Source: Herpomyces periplanetae (Eukaryota > Ascomycota > Laboulbeniomycetes > Herpomycetales > Herpomycetaceae). From it: a stretch of DNA of 64,000 nucleotides. The notes under the pieces were generated by a model, which worked only from the letters and a program-made list of their open reading frames with translations, was not told the DNA's origin and searched no databases. The translations under genes and the position numbers were made by a program. Where the stretch lies: NCBI GenBank assembly GCA_009733715.1, contig WMKJ01000051.1, positions 30,481 to 94,480 on the forward strand. The letters run 5' to 3'. Numbering within the stretch: the first letter of the stretch is position 1; each line of letters starts with the position of its first letter. Shown here in pieces: positions 22,501 to 32,042 of this stretch.

Positions 22501-22599
22501 TCCTACTCTCACACGAAGCAATCATCACAAGCTCTAAGTTCGTACGGAAGTTTGGTAGCTAATACAAGTTTTGCGAGAGTTCCATCACATCATGTTTAG
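19519..22599 (+). CDS. Large low-complexity protein of unknown function with acidic tract and helical C-terminal domain
   Basis: I do not recognise this gene with confidence. It is a single-exon frame of 1026 aa. Residues 1-390 are Ser/Pro/Gln-rich with short glutamine runs. Residues about 390-470 form a strongly acidic tract of Asp/Glu/Tyr (DNA about 20650..20915). Residues about 520-710 are basic and Ser/Pro-rich. About 720-820 looks folded and helical (LLQLELFQLHISLLELQ, WEVSANKRFEPKFKELSRHY, MIALRKWGW, FESWLKRAE), and another helical block covers 865-960. The helical block reminds me of a fungal domain of the pattern LLQLxLLH...W..SA...RF..L, possibly related to augmin/HAUS8-like microtubule proteins, but that is memory rather than demonstrated homology. 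The ATG at 19519 opens the frame cleanly. A structural or scaffold role would fit. Confidence 0.75.
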   Translation: MSPPSKSFMNNPSHISNSSFHYSSSTTTESLLNMSSHRSSQMNSDSSTNLNTRSPYSGQHSQMSSLRSSVTFSQDRRITSNSTADPRFERPLPPLPNSQLQQRLNINQYQTQYQRLSHYQQQQLQQHQQQQSNYTTPPPSAHYSQSHRKYAAPSAFPLLDASSLQSHTIFDASQTYPAGSSSPNPSISSSFHSSDPILSLPSSGLKPRSSLRPAPLKLNQRHLQSAHIPSTPPSIASTAQTTPISQRYEKHCRTLPSSPSPMSLPTYSPPFSLPPSPSISPNIPHKFVESENLAPSTSDAYLSETLRHSRSHLYNTPRAMSSSPVHRNSSIAIPNSAKKLLSSMKANRKSAGSTPRTVRFSLPDPPDSSSEYSSHYEDVEVNEAAREIIRDSDFVNDDNLDEQADYIADDDEDYNYEGEEGDDEEKDDYDEVYGEDEDEYEEKDDYDEEEEEEEEEDNDDDDDEIPPYHFVTEEDKQFLEENRNGPRDPIGQNILNYIPFPESISPPPEIDLPPCPKIRNGVVCPRFAVANKRRSGRISASPIYSPRSSPSPDNEPVPVDSPSVKLTELRRTRRESSRSDAVSRPTSKKRNINDYSSHQQQQQNSIVESCPPKIVQASPKLINTKKAPVKVKAPQSVRLGTSTDSNSKPARIKTKPKPKPVRTLVQNVRNSDKPSRASPLRESSLVTTSTSSVGCNTPTTSTYSQGGTIVNNNGFTGNSTFLLQLELFQLHISLLELQKNQTSWEVSANKRFEPKFKELSRHYQALRQAERIYLSQQNMIALRKWGWLRAGSIVNQVQDLSDMLNYVSNGAKAGSYYENVLQRFESWLKRAESLDLTSQISTTSESRVTSSSKVEKSQTTVSSTTTTISTYPSLSVLAKLQTVAHGPDPNWTVEASHLAGETVKHLEKLQSLAEAPPESPLHIIIHTCLEKLQYDLHALQIMRVLVRDMSALARHRLKAAATVSAYSRKHKKRENENVSLTTSRIKNSGDTGKSSYSHTKQSSQALSSYGSLVANTSFARVPSHHV

Positions 22600-23541
22600 T
22601 TGAGACGATAGATTATTGTTATCACTTCGATTTTTGCAGTGCACATAATTATTTGACTAAATCCTTGCCAATAGATTCCCAAATTTCATTAAATTTATCA
22701 TTATAATAGATATGCGTCATCTAAACGGAATCGTATCGTACCATAGAAAGATCATTTTGTGTGATATGATTTTACCGTATATACTAATTATTTTGTGAAA
22801 CATGTTGAATATTCACTATTATGTATTGACGTGTACATTTACATTTACAAACTAAGAGTAAGACTTGCTAATACAAGTTACCACTTCAACCTTAATCTTC
22901 ATCAGTTATTACCTTATTCTATTGCTAATATTTTCCAAGACATTCTGGAAAAATTCTGGAACAACAGCCCTATGGTTTTGTGGAAACCACCATCGAGAAT
23001 CCTCACTGCTCCTTCCTCTCTTCCTAGCACGATTCTCCCGATTACCTAATGCGATGTACCCAAAACCCACTGTGGCTTGGTTGTGGCGAAGTAACCCCTT
23101 CCGTTTATCGGTTTTAGTTAATTAGTTCATGTTGGTTTACTGATTTTTTGCATGTTTTAATTTAAATATATACTTGTACGTTTTTGAAAATTTTTTGGAT
23201 TCTTTTTTTTGGTTTCGTCGGGAGTTTGGGACGGTATTTTTCCCGACAAAAAATAAACTACATCACACACAGGCATACGCCCTCGCATCCCTTCACACCT
23301 ACTCGGTACTTGAAAATTTATATATACAATTCAGAGCTATTTATCCTAAACTACGCCATTTTTTGTTGGGGGCGCGTGGGCGCAAGCACGTACGCGTGTT
23401 TAGTGTTCTTGGTTGAACCTAGCGTTTCTACCATAACTTTCCCATCGGGTATTTATTACATTCGTGTGTTATTTACGGGTGCACACCGGCTTGGCAGACT
23501 GGGATGTCCGTTGAATAATAAGCTAGCACAGCGTGCTCACT
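22600..23541. other. Intergenic spacer upstream of cytochrome b561 gene
   Basis: Promoter and 5' leader for the cytochrome b561 gene, plus the 3' end of the gene before it. A TATA-like stretch (tatatatac) lies near 23320. No gene is supported here; the open frames overlapping 23.2-23.5 kb are in other frames and have no recognisable content. Confidence 0.45.
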
Positions 23542-26013
23542 ATGTCCGCAGAGGCGCTGGCTAACGATGAGCGATTATCGTGGCCACCTGGTAAGAGTAG
23601 TTACTCTTCCCACACTATGTCGGTAGGAGATGGTACATGGGATCTTGGTCGTCAAACGTTTTTACTACCAAATCTTCTCGGTTTAAACTACGCTACTACT
23701 CGCTATAATGGAATGGGGAATCGATTCCTCGGCGCTCCCCAGTATCGTCATCTTGTTCTTGGGCATGGCATTCTTGCTTCTATCGTTTTCCTAGGTATCA
23801 TTCCTATTGCCATTTTTTTTGCCCGTTTTTACGGAGGGGTTAAAACTCGCGCTGGACGTCGTGGCGTTAAATTACACATATGGTTACAAGTTTTAACATT
23901 TTTACTCGGAACTGTTGTCCTGACCTTAGGCTGGTTCGCCGTTGGTCCAACACGTACAGTATCAAATCCTCATCATTCTATCGGGATTGCACTGTACGTT
24001 TTAATCGTTGTGCAAATTATTGGAGGCTCTATTGCACATCGTGGCTTAAACAGAAAACGTTCCGATCGCATTTCTCTCAAAGTAATGTTCCACTATTGGC
24101 TCGGTCGTATTATTGCCGGCCTTGGAATGGCCCAAATTCCTCTCGGCCTAGCCCTTTACGGTTCACCTCTTTACTTATTCATACTATATGCCGTAATCAT
24201 GTTGGTATACATCATCGCATACTTTATACTTAGCTATAAGTATCAAAATAATGCAAAGTTTTATCACTGCAGTAAAGCTGCTATCCGTGTACGCCCTGGT
24301 GCGGATAGCCGTCGCAATTCACACAGTCATCATCATAGTCGTGATGCACGGCACCTTTACGAGCCTAAAATTGTTACAGACGGAATGAATAACCGTTTAT
24401 CTGCCCATATAGGTCGAAATCAGGATGACCGGAATAAAATTAATCCCGAATTCTCAAGTGATATTGAACAAGGTGATAACACCGTTTTGCGAATGGATAA
24501 TAGATACGCTAAACCAATGACAAATGAAGCCAAGAAATGGCCTAATGACATTCGGCATTCTACATATGCCAGTAATGATGAAAAGAAGAAAAAAGGAAGT
24601 GATTGGAAAGAAAAGCTGATGCACATAGCAGCTGGGGTGATAACTGCAATTGGAAAAAATTATTTAAGTGGTCGCCGTAAAAATCGGAGTATTATATCGG
24701 ATAATTCAACGGTGCATTCTTCACGATTTGCGCGTACTGACATCTTGGATGATGAAGAGCAACGGAATGGCAAGTCAACGAGGACTTATGATTCCGGGGC
24801 ACCTCGAAAATCAGATAATTTCACGGGTGATGGTGTAGGGTATACACCAGATGGACGATATAGCTACACGAACACGGATGGTTACGATGTAAGGCAGTCC
24901 TCGTGTCGTCCAAACGACGCAAGACAAACAGCGTATAATAAGATAAACGGAAATGGGAAAAGTAAACAGACTGGGGATAAAGGTATTTTTCACGGGATTA
25001 AACAACTTGGGCTCATGGGCTATTGGCGCGAAGGAGCAGCGGAACGGACGAAACAGCATCAAGCTAATCGACAGAAGCAACAACAACAACAACACTATGA
25101 ACAGACTAATGGTACACTAGCCCCGGGAGACTACGTTAGTGAAGGAGTGGGTGGAACTAGCGTTAATTTTTCCACGGGAGATCCGCAGTCACAGCCTTAT
25201 GATGCACGTCGTTACTCGCGAGGACGATATAATAGCGGTAATTATGAGATGAACAATAGTGGTTGGAACGGGAGGGTGCATGCTGAGGGACAGAATTATC
25301 GTAAAAGCGTTGTTACGGGACATCGAGGAGAGGTAGAGGGAGGTGGTGGTCCGGTGGATGAAATGTATAGGGAAATTTATCCAAGGGTGAATAGGGCAAA
25401 ACAGTACCCGACGGATCATGCTGGGGAATCATATAGAGCAGATGGTCGAGGTGGTGGGGCAACTAGTAGAGGACGAAGACATGGACGTAGTAAAGATGAC
25501 AGTAATGATAACTGGCGTAGGGTAGAAGCCATGGAAGCGTCGCAAGTTCAAGAAGGGGATAATGAAATGAAGCGTAGTAGTAAGGATGGGGGTTACATTG
25601 GGGGGGGACCGGTTACTCAAAGAAAGGAAAATACAGAAGGGGTACCAACTACGCCGGGAAGAAAGTCAATTTCTAAAGTTGGAGGAGGTGTAATAAATTC
25701 ATCATTATCATCACCGGGAAGCGGGGAAGTTCCGCGGATCAAATCATCGACAATAACGGGGACGGGAACGGGGACTGGAACAGGAGTGGTAAAACCAATA
25801 TATCCATCGGGGGATGGAACATTTTCGGGTACAGACTTAAGCGGTACAGCAACGTATGATTCCAATAGACGACGACGACGAGCAGAGCGAGCTCAGGCAC
25901 GATTAGCCAGAGCCGCGGGGATAACGCCGGTATCAGGTATGGGACGAGTTGACGAAGTTAATGAGGATAAAGCAACAATGACGAGTGGTCATAAGTCAGG
26001 CGTAGAGAATTAA
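23542..26013 (+). CDS. Cytochrome b561-domain membrane protein with long disordered tail
   Basis: Probable trans-membrane electron carrier of the cytochrome b561 / ferric-reductase-like type. The start is taken as ATG 23542 (823 aa); an in-frame GTG at 23533 is ignored. Residues about 70-235 hold five hydrophobic helices. The histidines expected to bind two haems stand at the usual places: H75 (LGHGILAS), H112 (LHIWLQ), H144/H145 (NPHHSIG) and H184 (FHYWLGR). I see no signal peptide and no DOMON domain before the helices, though NLLGLNYATTRYNGMGNRF is a segment I associate with the fungal subgroup. From about residue 240 to the end the chain is low complexity: basic, Gly-rich, with short repeats (GTGTGTG) and a final Arg-rich helix (RRRRRAERAQARLARAAG). 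Redox partner and substrate are unknown. Confidence 0.83.
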   Translation: MSAEALANDERLSWPPGKSSYSSHTMSVGDGTWDLGRQTFLLPNLLGLNYATTRYNGMGNRFLGAPQYRHLVLGHGILASIVFLGIIPIAIFFARFYGGVKTRAGRRGVKLHIWLQVLTFLLGTVVLTLGWFAVGPTRTVSNPHHSIGIALYVLIVVQIIGGSIAHRGLNRKRSDRISLKVMFHYWLGRIIAGLGMAQIPLGLALYGSPLYLFILYAVIMLVYIIAYFILSYKYQNNAKFYHCSKAAIRVRPGADSRRNSHSHHHSRDARHLYEPKIVTDGMNNRLSAHIGRNQDDRNKINPEFSSDIEQGDNTVLRMDNRYAKPMTNEAKKWPNDIRHSTYASNDEKKKKGSDWKEKLMHIAAGVITAIGKNYLSGRRKNRSIISDNSTVHSSRFARTDILDDEEQRNGKSTRTYDSGAPRKSDNFTGDGVGYTPDGRYSYTNTDGYDVRQSSCRPNDARQTAYNKINGNGKSKQTGDKGIFHGIKQLGLMGYWREGAAERTKQHQANRQKQQQQQHYEQTNGTLAPGDYVSEGVGGTSVNFSTGDPQSQPYDARRYSRGRYNSGNYEMNNSGWNGRVHAEGQNYRKSVVTGHRGEVEGGGGPVDEMYREIYPRVNRAKQYPTDHAGESYRADGRGGGATSRGRRHGRSKDDSNDNWRRVEAMEASQVQEGDNEMKRSSKDGGYIGGGPVTQRKENTEGVPTTPGRKSISKVGGGVINSSLSSPGSGEVPRIKSSTITGTGTGTGTGVVKPIYPSGDGTFSGTDLSGTATYDSNRRRRRAERAQARLARAAGITPVSGMGRVDEVNEDKATMTSGHKSGVEN

Positions 26014-26212
26014 TTAGTGTATGTACAAGATGCAGGCATTTACGCTAATGAAGGAACGAACTAGTACTTGAAAAAATGTATATTGAAATGACGGTTAAAT
26101 TGACCATATGAAGGTATAATTGGGCAATTATGGAGAGTTCTGAGACAGGAGGAAGAGGGGTACAAATAATGGAGAATGCGAAGAGGGCGAGAAAAAGTGT
26201 TGAGTGGAAGAG

Positions 26213-29200
26213 TTAATTAAAGGATAAGAGTTTAGCGATTATACTGGTGAATTCATCGTTTACTAGATACCAGGACAAGCCGCCATTTTGTGAAAGGGGA
26301 GGAGAGTATCCTTCAGCTTGATCGAGGAGGGGACGCAAAAGGGTGCGAAATAAAGATGGATCATGATCAGGGGTGGGAGGAGGTATATCTTGAAGTTGGG
26401 TATACTGTGAAATAATAGGAACGACACGATTAATATTGCGGGGACAGGTATAAACGTCGGGAGACAAATCATGATGAGAGGAAGTGGTTTGACAAGAATG
26501 GGAAGGGGAAGAAGTAGGTGAAGGTTGAAGAGATTGGGGAGAGGATTGAAGAGTGAGACAAATTTGGGTGAAGATAGCGTCAAGTGAGTAAGGTTTGGAG
26601 GGAGGGGTGACATTGAATGTAAGAGCAGTTGTCGTAGATGAAGGGCTAGGGATTAGATCAGATTCATGATTGACGAGAGATTGGAGCAAAGGAATTAGAG
26701 ATTTTAGGATACGCTTAGCGACTTTCTTGGCATCTTTTTTGTCGAGATCAAGGGAATTTGAAGAAGTAACAGTGGAATGGTTAGGATGAGGGGGAGAATC
26801 TAGGAAAAAGTGTAAAAGAAGGATCAGGTCTTGAAGGCCGATTTTAGTACCGATGGCTATGATGAGATCAAGGATAAAAGGAATACTGGATATATAATGG
26901 TATAAACGCAATTTGGAATGGATTAAAGAAAATTGATCGAAATAAGACTTGGAATCTAAAGCGAGGGCTTTTTGCAGAATACGAATAAAATCCGCTTGAA
27001 GAGGAAAGAAGATAAATTCGATGGATTGACGAAGTAAGTCAGATTGTTTCAACTTAACAAGTTCACGTTGGTGAACTTGATCCAAGAGGATTTTAATTGA
27101 GTTAATATCGGAGGCAATAAAATCGGCAAAATTTATACGGGTGAGCAATTTTTGAGCACCTATACAGCCCATACTAGCGTAATCACGTCTAGTGATCTCC
27201 ATGGTAGTAAAGGCGTCAACTTGCAATTGTAAACGTTTTAATAAGGCAGCACCACGGCGAGCTTCACGTTTTAGAGTCCAATACTTGCAAACATCCGCAA
27301 TAAATTCCTTACGCTTTCTTATTCCAAACCGAATGGCGGAATTTTCGACCCTTCTAAAAACGGCCTGAGGAACGACAGGAGCGCCTGACGGTAACTGCCA
27401 AATCTGGGGGGAGGAGGATCCAAGAGATTTCTTTTTCCGATTTCGGGATTTTTCGAATTGGGTAATCATTTGAGTGAATGAGTTGAAACTTCCTGAAGCA
27501 GAAGCATTTTGAATTCCTGTTTCAGCCTTACCAAGTCTCACGTGTTCATAAAAGGTTTTTGCGTGGGTTAATGCTTCATCCATATTGTGTTCACGGCGCC
27601 AATCCAGTGGAACATGACGATCACAGTATCCTTTGAATAACCATGGCTCTAAAATATTGGGACCGGTTTGTGAAGATTTCATTTTAAGAAAAAGTTTGGC
27701 ACGTCTGGCACAGGTAGCGTGGAATGCTATAAAACAGTGTTTATGACTGCATTGTATACATGCACCAACTTTTTCTTGACAAATATAACATAAAAGTTTC
27801 CAACGGGACTTGGGAATTTTATCAATATCCATTACGGGTTCCATAAAGGTAGTATTACCTAGGGATACTTCAGGAATCCAAAGTGCACATAATAAATGAG
27901 CCCATTTAAGCGTGTTGGTTTGTTTGAATGCACCATCTGCATTGGGACAGAATATACATGTTACTGAAGCTCTTCCCATAATTTGACATTTACGGCAAAG
28001 CCATTGACCTTCAGGTATAAAAGGAACACCGTAACATTCTTGATGCACGGCTAAATCACATCCATCACAAAATACAATTGCATTGGTATTCTCACAATCC
28101 CCATCATCGCATATAGAACATAACATATCATGTTCATTGTTAAGGTTTGAATCATTGATTATTTTACTTCCACTTTTATCACTTATCATATTTCCATTAT
28201 CGCATTTTTGACGTTGGGTCTGTGGAGGCCTCGGATCTGATTTAGGGATCCGCTTTTCTAAAACATACCATTCAACTTCAATTTGGGTCATAATAGCTTC
28301 AAATACTCCAGGTTTAATAGCTTCCGCTTGCTCCTTTCTTCTTCGTGCGTTAATCTCTTCTAACCATTTAGCATCCTGTTCGTCCATATCATATTCTACC
28401 CGACTTTTGATAAAACCATTGGGATCATTGAAATCCGCTGTATCAAATGCATACTTCAAATCATCCTCCATATTAGCGTCAAGCGCACGTATATAGCCAT
28501 GCTCAGGAAGGACAAATAAGTCCGTTTCTTGAAATCCTATACTCGCCAGGGTTCGATCCACGTAATTAATGCCAACACTTTGATCCTGTTCAAACTTTGA
28601 AAAGGTATCTACCTTGCGAAATTCCGCTCGTGGCAAATTTAAGCGTTCCTTTGGATTGATTAAAGGAAGTGGTGTTATATCAGTAGGGTTTTGCCAGGAT
28701 GGTTTACCCTTGTAACGTGAGCATAATGTTGTCGTAGGCTTTCGTGATGGACGACCCGGTCGACGTCGAGTTAGGGGTGATGGTGTTTGAAAAGAATTTT
28801 CCTTGATGTGTGTAGTATGTAGTACCTGACCGCTGGATGATGATGGTGTATTTTTAAGGAATAGTTTATCAAATTCCTGCGCTGTATAAATGGGTAATTC
28901 CTCATCCAAGTTAAGGTCCGGATGAAATTCAGTCCAGCTTTTTTCTTCACGTGGTTTACATCCATCATCACCTTGGTACGTTCCAGCTGTATTTCGAACT
29001 GATGTTGTACCGTTATAGTAAGGTGTAGTTTTAATTTTTTTGCGTCTGTGATGCGACCGATTTGACCGTCGATGATAACCGTGATCATCTGGGATACTTG
29101 CCGTCCCAACTTTTCTCTTTGACGAGCTACGCGTTACACCCGATTTACGAAGAATCGGTGAACGTAATGATGTTCTTCTTGGTGTTGAGTATTCCACGTC

Positions 29201-29242
29201 AGCATCCGACATCTGTCTTGTATATTTTGTTGAATTTCTCAT
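26213..29242 (-). CDS. NTO1: NuA3 histone acetyltransferase subunit NTO1 (Jade/BRPF-like PHD protein)
   Basis: Chromatin reader subunit that links a MYST acetyltransferase to histone H3. The 1009 aa frame is a single exon. After a basic, disordered start come an Epl1-like region (about 225-340; GFQETDLFVLPEHGYI and VEYDMDEQDAKWLEEIN), a PHD finger (from about residue 371, CSICDDGDC...CDGCDLAVHQECYG...CRKC), a zinc knuckle (CIFCPNADGAFKQT) and an extended PHD with the WAHLLCALWIPE and HATCARRA motifs. This PHD-knuckle-ePHD block is the hallmark of NTO1, Jade and BRPF proteins. Behind it a helical region (YWTLKREARRGAALLKRLQLQ and onward) matches the segment before and into a bromodomain-like part, but I cannot see a clear bromodomain core. 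The last 150 residues are Ser/Pro-rich. Divergent from the cystinosin-like gene. Confidence 0.9.
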   Translation of the reverse strand: MRNSTKYTRQMSDADVEYSTPRRTSLRSPILRKSGVTRSSSKRKVGTASIPDDHGYHRRSNRSHHRRKKIKTTPYYNGTTSVRNTAGTYQGDDGCKPREEKSWTEFHPDLNLDEELPIYTAQEFDKLFLKNTPSSSSGQVLHTTHIKENSFQTPSPLTRRRPGRPSRKPTTTLCSRYKGKPSWQNPTDITPLPLINPKERLNLPRAEFRKVDTFSKFEQDQSVGINYVDRTLASIGFQETDLFVLPEHGYIRALDANMEDDLKYAFDTADFNDPNGFIKSRVEYDMDEQDAKWLEEINARRRKEQAEAIKPGVFEAIMTQIEVEWYVLEKRIPKSDPRPPQTQRQKCDNGNMISDKSGSKIINDSNLNNEHDMLCSICDDGDCENTNAIVFCDGCDLAVHQECYGVPFIPEGQWLCRKCQIMGRASVTCIFCPNADGAFKQTNTLKWAHLLCALWIPEVSLGNTTFMEPVMDIDKIPKSRWKLLCYICQEKVGACIQCSHKHCFIAFHATCARRAKLFLKMKSSQTGPNILEPWLFKGYCDRHVPLDWRREHNMDEALTHAKTFYEHVRLGKAETGIQNASASGSFNSFTQMITQFEKSRNRKKKSLGSSSPQIWQLPSGAPVVPQAVFRRVENSAIRFGIRKRKEFIADVCKYWTLKREARRGAALLKRLQLQVDAFTTMEITRRDYASMGCIGAQKLLTRINFADFIASDINSIKILLDQVHQRELVKLKQSDLLRQSIEFIFFPLQADFIRILQKALALDSKSYFDQFSLIHSKLRLYHYISSIPFILDLIIAIGTKIGLQDLILLLHFFLDSPPHPNHSTVTSSNSLDLDKKDAKKVAKRILKSLIPLLQSLVNHESDLIPSPSSTTTALTFNVTPPSKPYSLDAIFTQICLTLQSSPQSLQPSPTSSPSHSCQTTSSHHDLSPDVYTCPRNINRVVPIISQYTQLQDIPPPTPDHDPSLFRTLLRPLLDQAEGYSPPLSQNGGLSWYLVNDEFTSIIAKLLSFN

Positions 29243-30051
29243 TGTTTGGCCCGCTTTACAAACAAGTTAATTTGGTCGCTTGTTCTTCAAATCAGTGAGC
29301 TTGATCCCCACGCGGAGAATAATATGCGAGTATGAGTAATGATGAAATGTAAAAAAATGTTAACTTTAAGCGATGCTAATTTAACAGGTTAACTCTCGTG
29401 TAAAGTCCCTTCACGTACGCGTACGAGAGTGTACATTTGACTTGAAATTCGTCATTCTTTCAGCCCAACTACAAGCGCCGTAACGCATTAACTTTAAAAA
29501 AAAACATTAAATTCATGCCATTTCATTCCACACTTGACTACACCACGTCGTTCGAATACTACGTCGTGGACGTGGACGCAGTTATGATGAAAGAAATTTT
29601 TTTAAATCTGCCACTTTTATCTTCGCGTCGCTTCGCCCAAAATTGACTGGTAACTCGCACGTGGCTTTCACGGGACATCTTGAACATGGTCACGTGTGTC
29701 TAGATGACTGCCAGAGCAGATGGTCACGTGTGGAAAGGGCAATTTGGCCAATTTGGCCTCGCGAAGTTGGGAAATTTATTTTTTACAAGTATTCAATTAT
29801 CCTCGACTTTTATCGACAACAGTTTGCTTAAAGTTGTTTTTGATTTAATCATAATTAAAAGATATACTTATTTTATCCATTATATAATGTTTAAGGGACA
29901 ATTTTAATTTAATCCCATGGAATACTTGGTGTGATTTTACCATTTATATATATGTATATATATTTATATATGTATACATATATATACAAATACAAATACG
30001 CACACACGCAAATTTAAAGCTAAATCTTGATATTTATGTATTAAAACCATA
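29243..30051. other. Divergent promoter region, NTO1 and cystinosin-like gene
   Basis: Back-to-back gene starts place both promoters in these 0.8 kb. It contains an alternating TA tract just before the cystinosin-like gene (listed separately). No other defined site is seen. Confidence 0.5.
29944..29988. repeat. Alternating TA-rich tract
   Basis: About 45 bp of nearly pure alternating A and T with a few G/C interruptions, followed by CA-rich sequence to about 30010. It lies about 65-110 bp before the start codon of the cystinosin-like gene, where it may act as a nucleosome-poor promoter element or contain its TATA box. Confidence 0.75.
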
Positions 30052-31316
30052 ATGTCATCGACGACAACACTAATTTTAAACTTTATATCACGCTTGTTAG
30101 GCTGGTCCTACTTTGCGTGTTGGTCATTGTCATTTTATCCACAAATTTTGCTTAATTATAAACGTCGTTCGGCTAAAGGTTTAGCGATTGATTTTGCCTC
30201 GGCAAGCTGTTTAGGTATGTGATGGTTAAGTTATCTTATTTTTCACGTTACAATGGATTTATGCTCAGTTAATGAAATGTAAACGTATACTCTCATGTAT
30301 ACACTGCTAATGAAATACACCGGTCCAAATACCTTCACTACAGGATTTATCTCGTATACTGTATTCACGGGCGCTTTTCTCTTTTCACCGACAGTACGCT
30401 CGCAGTATGCCTATCGACATCCCTTGTCACCGATTCCTTCAGTTAGATTCAATGATTTTGCCTTTGCTTTACATGGATTCGTATTAAGTTTTGTTTATTA
30501 TACACAATTCTTTCCAGTGATATGGCACTTTACGGTGGATTCTCGACAACGTTCAAGCCCGCTTGCTTTAGCAACATTTTGGGCGTGTGTTTCGGCTGTA
30601 TTCCTTTTAGTTTTTCACGTCTTATTCGTTGAGGGCAATGGTAATGATCCGAGTCACTTTGCATGGATTGATGTGGTATGTACTTGGAGGTATCCGGTGT
30701 GCAGCGACTATGGCAGCAGCATATACAACATTGAATTCTGCCATTACTCTGTGTTCACTTAATTAGTATTGATAATTATCCATTCATTTACTAACTGTGA
30801 TGGGCGGTTGATTTACGGCGTACACACATGATTGTGTGTACGGATACGTATGTGCTTGTGTCACCCACCAAACAGGTTTATTCGTTAAGTTACGTCAAAT
30901 TACTCATGACAGTAGCTAAATATTGTCCTCAAGTATGGGTTAACTATAAGCGCAAGTCTACGATCGGTTGGAGTATATGGCCAATTGTACTGGATATAAC
31001 GGGAGGTCTGATGTCGATCTTACAACAAGTTATTGATTCATCGCTTCACCATGGTTGGTCGGGTATAACGGGAAATCCGGTTAAATTTTGGCTAGGAAAT
31101 GTCAGCATATTTTTCGATTGTGTTTTTCTTGCTCAACACTTCATGTAAGTGATGATTGTTCGCTCGGTTATCGTAACCCTGATATTCATGCTACGGAATG
31201 AAACGTATCTAACTCACCCAACCCCTCTTACACTCGGTACAACGTTAACGCGCTACAGATTTTATAAAAATTTAAACGAGGAATCCTTTACATTATTGCT
31301 CGATGAAACTGTCTAA
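30052..31316 (+). CDS. Cystinosin-like PQ-loop transporter (four exons)
   Basis: Probable proton-coupled cystine exporter of the vacuole/lysosome membrane (cystinosin/ERS1 family). I read exons 30052..30214, 30344..30675, 30876..31144 and 31259..31316, giving 273 aa. Introns use GTATGT/CAG, GTATGT/CAG and GTAAGT/CAG, and phases match at every joint. Two PQ-loops are present: [17 protein letters not shown] in exon 1 and [18 protein letters not shown] in exon 3. The conserved end [22 protein letters not shown] runs over the third junction into [16 protein letters not shown] before the stop. Seven hydrophobic segments are expected and broadly visible. No unspliced frame covers the gene; the fit to the family decides the exon choice. 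The short tail differs from other cystinosins, so a lysosomal sorting motif is not certain. Confidence 0.87.
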
Positions 31317-32042
31317 GTAACGCTCATGAGCGGGGTTTATCTATCGGTTGTTTCGCTTTGTTTTACGCAATGGTATTTTTTCCTTGACCCGTTGGACTGT
31401 TCTCCAAGTCTCTACGGATGTTTCACGTTACATTTTCTGAGCATTATAATAAATTTAACGGAGGACCGAATGTATTGGGTTGTATACATTCCATTTATAA
31501 TTACAAAAGGATGGATACGTGAAAAATTGGTTCTATATACAGTGTATATAGCCATTAAATGTCATGTTTAAAGGAATTATTTATAGTGGATTGAAATAGG
31601 ATGGGACGAAGTGGAATATTGTATATGATTGTCCAAAGATTATCATTTTTCAAGGCATAATCTCACGATCTTTACACCAAAATTTCCGTTTTAGAATAAT
31701 CATGTTACCAACAAAACCATAATCGCCCTAATGATATGACTAAGCCGAGAATTTCAAAACAGGCAATGGTGAGGCCTTATCATTTTTATGCGAAACCAAA
31801 GCCAGAGCTACGGCCAAAAATGTTGACAGCTTTGTCTTTTTGAAGGGAAAACTCGGGATTTTTATGATATTAAAATGCGATTACGAATATAAATGATTAT
31901 TTTGGATTTATATATGAGAGATCAAATTTTACTTTAGGACTGTTAAAAATGCTTAACCGCTTGAAGATTCAACAGGTCTTTTGGAAGGTTTGCAAAGTCA
32001 ATTTTACATCAAGTTTAACGTTGTTAAGTGGAGTTGGGAGTT
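31317..32042. other. Intergenic spacer, no gene seen
   Basis: AT-rich spacer between two plus-strand genes, expected to hold the cystinosin-like 3' UTR and the SPX-RING promoter. A short hydrophobic open frame at 31326..31571 is not supported by composition or family. Confidence 0.5.

Noticed and set aside
28540-28560. GGTTCGATCC, similar to a tRNA B box
   Set aside because: It lies within the NTO1 coding region and no cloverleaf can be formed around it.
30295-30762. Unspliced 155-codon frame in the cystinosin-like gene
   Set aside because: Its start lies in intron 1 and its end in intron 2; only the middle is exon 2.
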